A program made the position numbers and the translations under genes. A stretch of DNA of 58,831 bases from an uncultured Pelagibacteraceae bacterium (lineage in GTDB: Bacteria; Pseudomonadota; Alphaproteobacteria; Pelagibacterales; Pelagibacteraceae), in the NCBI GenBank assembly GCA_902538885.1, contig CACBGU010000007.1, positions 1 through 58,831 of the forward strand, given 5' to 3'. Numbering within the stretch: position 1 is the stretch's first letter; each line of letters opens with the position of its first letter. Under the pieces are notes generated by a model that was given only the letters and a program-made list of their open reading frames with translations, was not told the origin of the DNA and did no database searches. This document shows positions 57,634 to 58,831 of the stretch, in pieces.

Positions 57634-58149
57634 TTAATCATCTGCATGAACTTTTTCCTCTTTTTCATGCTTTTCTTGTGCTGCAATAGTGTATTTTGCA
57701 ACAGGTCTTGCCATTAATCTTTTTAATCCAATTGGCTCTGCAGTATCCAGACAATATCCATAAGTATCTTCTCTAATTCTTCTTAATGCCTTATCAATTT
57801 CAGATATTAATTTAATCTGTCTGTTAATTGCTTTCATTTCTACGTTGCTATCGATATAGGAGTTCGCTTGATCAACAATATCAGCAGAAATATTATTATC
57901 ATCCATCCCACCATTATAAAGAGCTTCATTATTAGCTTTGATTAGTTCTTTTTTCCATTCAGTTAGTCTCATTCTGAAATACACTTTGTGTTTTTCACAC
58001 ATATATTTTTCAGTATCTTTTGGAACGTAAGTTTTTGAAATTTTTACAGGACCTTTGGGCGCAACTTTAGTTGCAGTTGGTTTTGCTTTACTTACAACTT
58101 TAGTTTTTGGTTTTGATACTTTTTTCTTTGCTTTAGCAGTCTTTGGCAT
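57634..58149 (-). CDS. dksA: DksA/TraR-family transcription factor, zinc-poor form
   Basis: A 171-residue RNA polymerase secondary-channel regulator. A Lys/Ala/Pro-rich tail (1-45) precedes the coiled coil (about 48-125). Its tip carries Asp90-x-x-Asp93-x-Ala95, the DxxDxA pattern needed for DksA action with ppGpp. The globular end has YGYCLDTAEPIGLKRLMARP and AAQEKHEK. Only Cys133 of the four zinc cysteines is kept; the others are Thr136, Thr154 and Ala157. It converges with the GST gene with no gap. A start upstream of 58149 is not available in the frame. Confidence 0.9.
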   Translation of the reverse strand: MPKTAKAKKKVSKPKTKVVSKAKPTATKVAPKGPVKISKTYVPKDTEKYMCEKHKVYFRMRLTEWKKELIKANNEALYNGGMDDNNISADIVDQANSYIDSNVEMKAINRQIKLISEIDKALRRIREDTYGYCLDTAEPIGLKRLMARPVAKYTIAAQEKHEKEEKVHADD

Positions 58150-58227
58150 AGCTTAAATTTAATCGCTCGCAGTATATTCAGCAAATTAGGGGTGTCAAGC
58201 AAGCTTAATTGATATAAATATTTGTAA

Positions 58228-58831
58228 ATGACCATTAATAACAAAAATATCAATAATGTTTTTTATATTTTTGTTACAGCTCATCTAATTTTTTGGACGC
58301 TGATTCCATCAATTACAAATCATAATTTACCACTGGATACAATCGAAGCTTTAGCTTGGGCAAGCAATTTAGATTGGGGATTTAATAAACACCCACCAAT
58401 GAGTGCTTTTGTTACTGAAGTTTTTTATCAAATTTTTGGACCACAAGATTGGGTTTATTATTTATTAAGTCAAATTTTTGTAATTATATCTTTTTATTAT
58501 GTTTTTAAATTTTCAAATGAAATATTTAACAATAAATTATTAGGTTTAATTTCTGTACTATTAATTGAAGGAATTTATTTTTATAACTTCACCACTCCAG
58601 AATTTAACGTAAATGTATGTCAATTACCCTTCTGGTCTTTAACAGTTTATTATTCTTGGAAAATATATAATGGTAAAGAAATAAAGTTTTCAGATTGTTT
58701 TTTATTAGGTCTTTTTGCAGCTTTTGGTTTTTTATCAAAATATCTATTTATTTATTTACTAATTTCTATTGGTCTTCTTTTTATTTATCTAATTTTTTTA
58801 AAAAAAGAGAGAAAATTTGATTTTAAATATT
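58228..58831 (+). CDS. GT39/ArnT-like membrane glycosyltransferase, 3' end cut off by window edge
   Basis: An open frame of 201 codons, translated by hand from the ATG at 58228, runs to the window end. It has a membrane span near the start (VFYIFVTAHLIFWTLIP). The periplasmic loop contains LPLDTIEALAWASNLDWGFNKHPPM, with the acidic residue and HPP motif of the PMT_2/GT39 family (dolichyl-phosphate-mannose and ArnT-like sugar transferases using polyprenyl-phosphate sugars). Several hydrophobic helices follow. The acceptor is probably an envelope glycan or lipid A. Confidence 0.8.
   Translation, partial: MTINNKNINNVFYIFVTAHLIFWTLIPSITNHNLPLDTIEALAWASNLDWGFNKHPPMSAFVTEVFYQIFGPQDWVYYLLSQIFVIISFYYVFKFSNEIFNNKLLGLISVLLIEGIYFYNFTTPEFNVNVCQLPFWSLTVYYSWKIYNGKEIKFSDCFLLGLFAAFGFLSKYLFIYLLISIGLLFIYLIFLKKERKFDFKY

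Overview
This window is AT-rich, very tightly packed alphaproteobacterial DNA. Genes often overlap by 1 to 23 bases, most intergenic gaps are under 100 bases, and there are no insertion sequences, phage genes or CRISPR arrays. A proteorhodopsin with a ferredoxin/reductase operon behind it, the very low GC, the miniature intergenic regions and the alphaproteobacterial gene order (GatB/YqeY-dnaG-rpoD; dcw cluster followed by lpxC-bamD-ligA) point to a marine SAR11 (Pelagibacterales) bacterium. That assignment is inference from gene content.

Layout. 1-18.4 kb is housekeeping: uvrB (cut by the window edge), an aspartate aminotransferase, two NAD(P)-binding oxidoreductases, thioredoxin reductase, an ELM1-family protein coupled to a 2OG-Fe(II) oxygenase-like protein, carA-carB, GatB/YqeY-dnaG-rpoD, two tRNAs, mlaA-mlaC and a cell-wall amidase. 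The RNase P RNA lies at 18.4-18.8 kb. 18.9-36 kb is a nearly complete division and cell wall (dcw) cluster, all on the plus strand: mraZ, ftsZ, rsmH, ftsL, ftsI, murE-murF (one fused gene), mraY, murD, ftsW, murG, murC, murB, ddl, ftsQ and a shortened ftsA-like gene. It continues into lpxC, bamD and ligA. 40-53.5 kb holds Xaa-Pro aminopeptidase, UvrD helicase, an AsmA-like protein, fumarase, a MazG-like protein, nadC-nadA, tRNA-Leu, a tiny membrane protein, ygfZ, pyrC, an SMR transporter and a PrpE-type acyl-CoA synthetase. 53.6-57.6 kb is the proteorhodopsin, followed by a desaturase/hydroxylase-ferredoxin-reductase-GST gene string. The window ends with a DksA-family regulator and the start of a GT39-type membrane glycosyltransferase.

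The most unusual region is the dcw cluster. Its ftsZ is not at the usual 3' end but sits between mraZ and rsmH. The slot where ftsA is expected holds a 232-residue protein that looks like the front half of FtsA (degenerate 1A plus the 1C/SHS2 domain) joined directly to an amphipathic C-terminal helix. It lacks the ATP-binding loops and the 2B subdomain that normally binds the FtsZ tail, yet FtsZ keeps a canonical tail peptide. The cluster is preceded by a textbook promoter whose -10 box lies inside three TGGGN repeats, the known pattern for MraZ operators. A strong hairpin covers the start of rsmH, directly behind ftsZ.

Other points worth attention are a tRNA-Val(GAC) with a non-canonical elbow (T-loop AGCGTAA, G18 missing), a DnaG whose zinc ligands are mostly lost, an MlaA without a lipobox, and the possible self-contained oxygenase module next to the proteorhodopsin.
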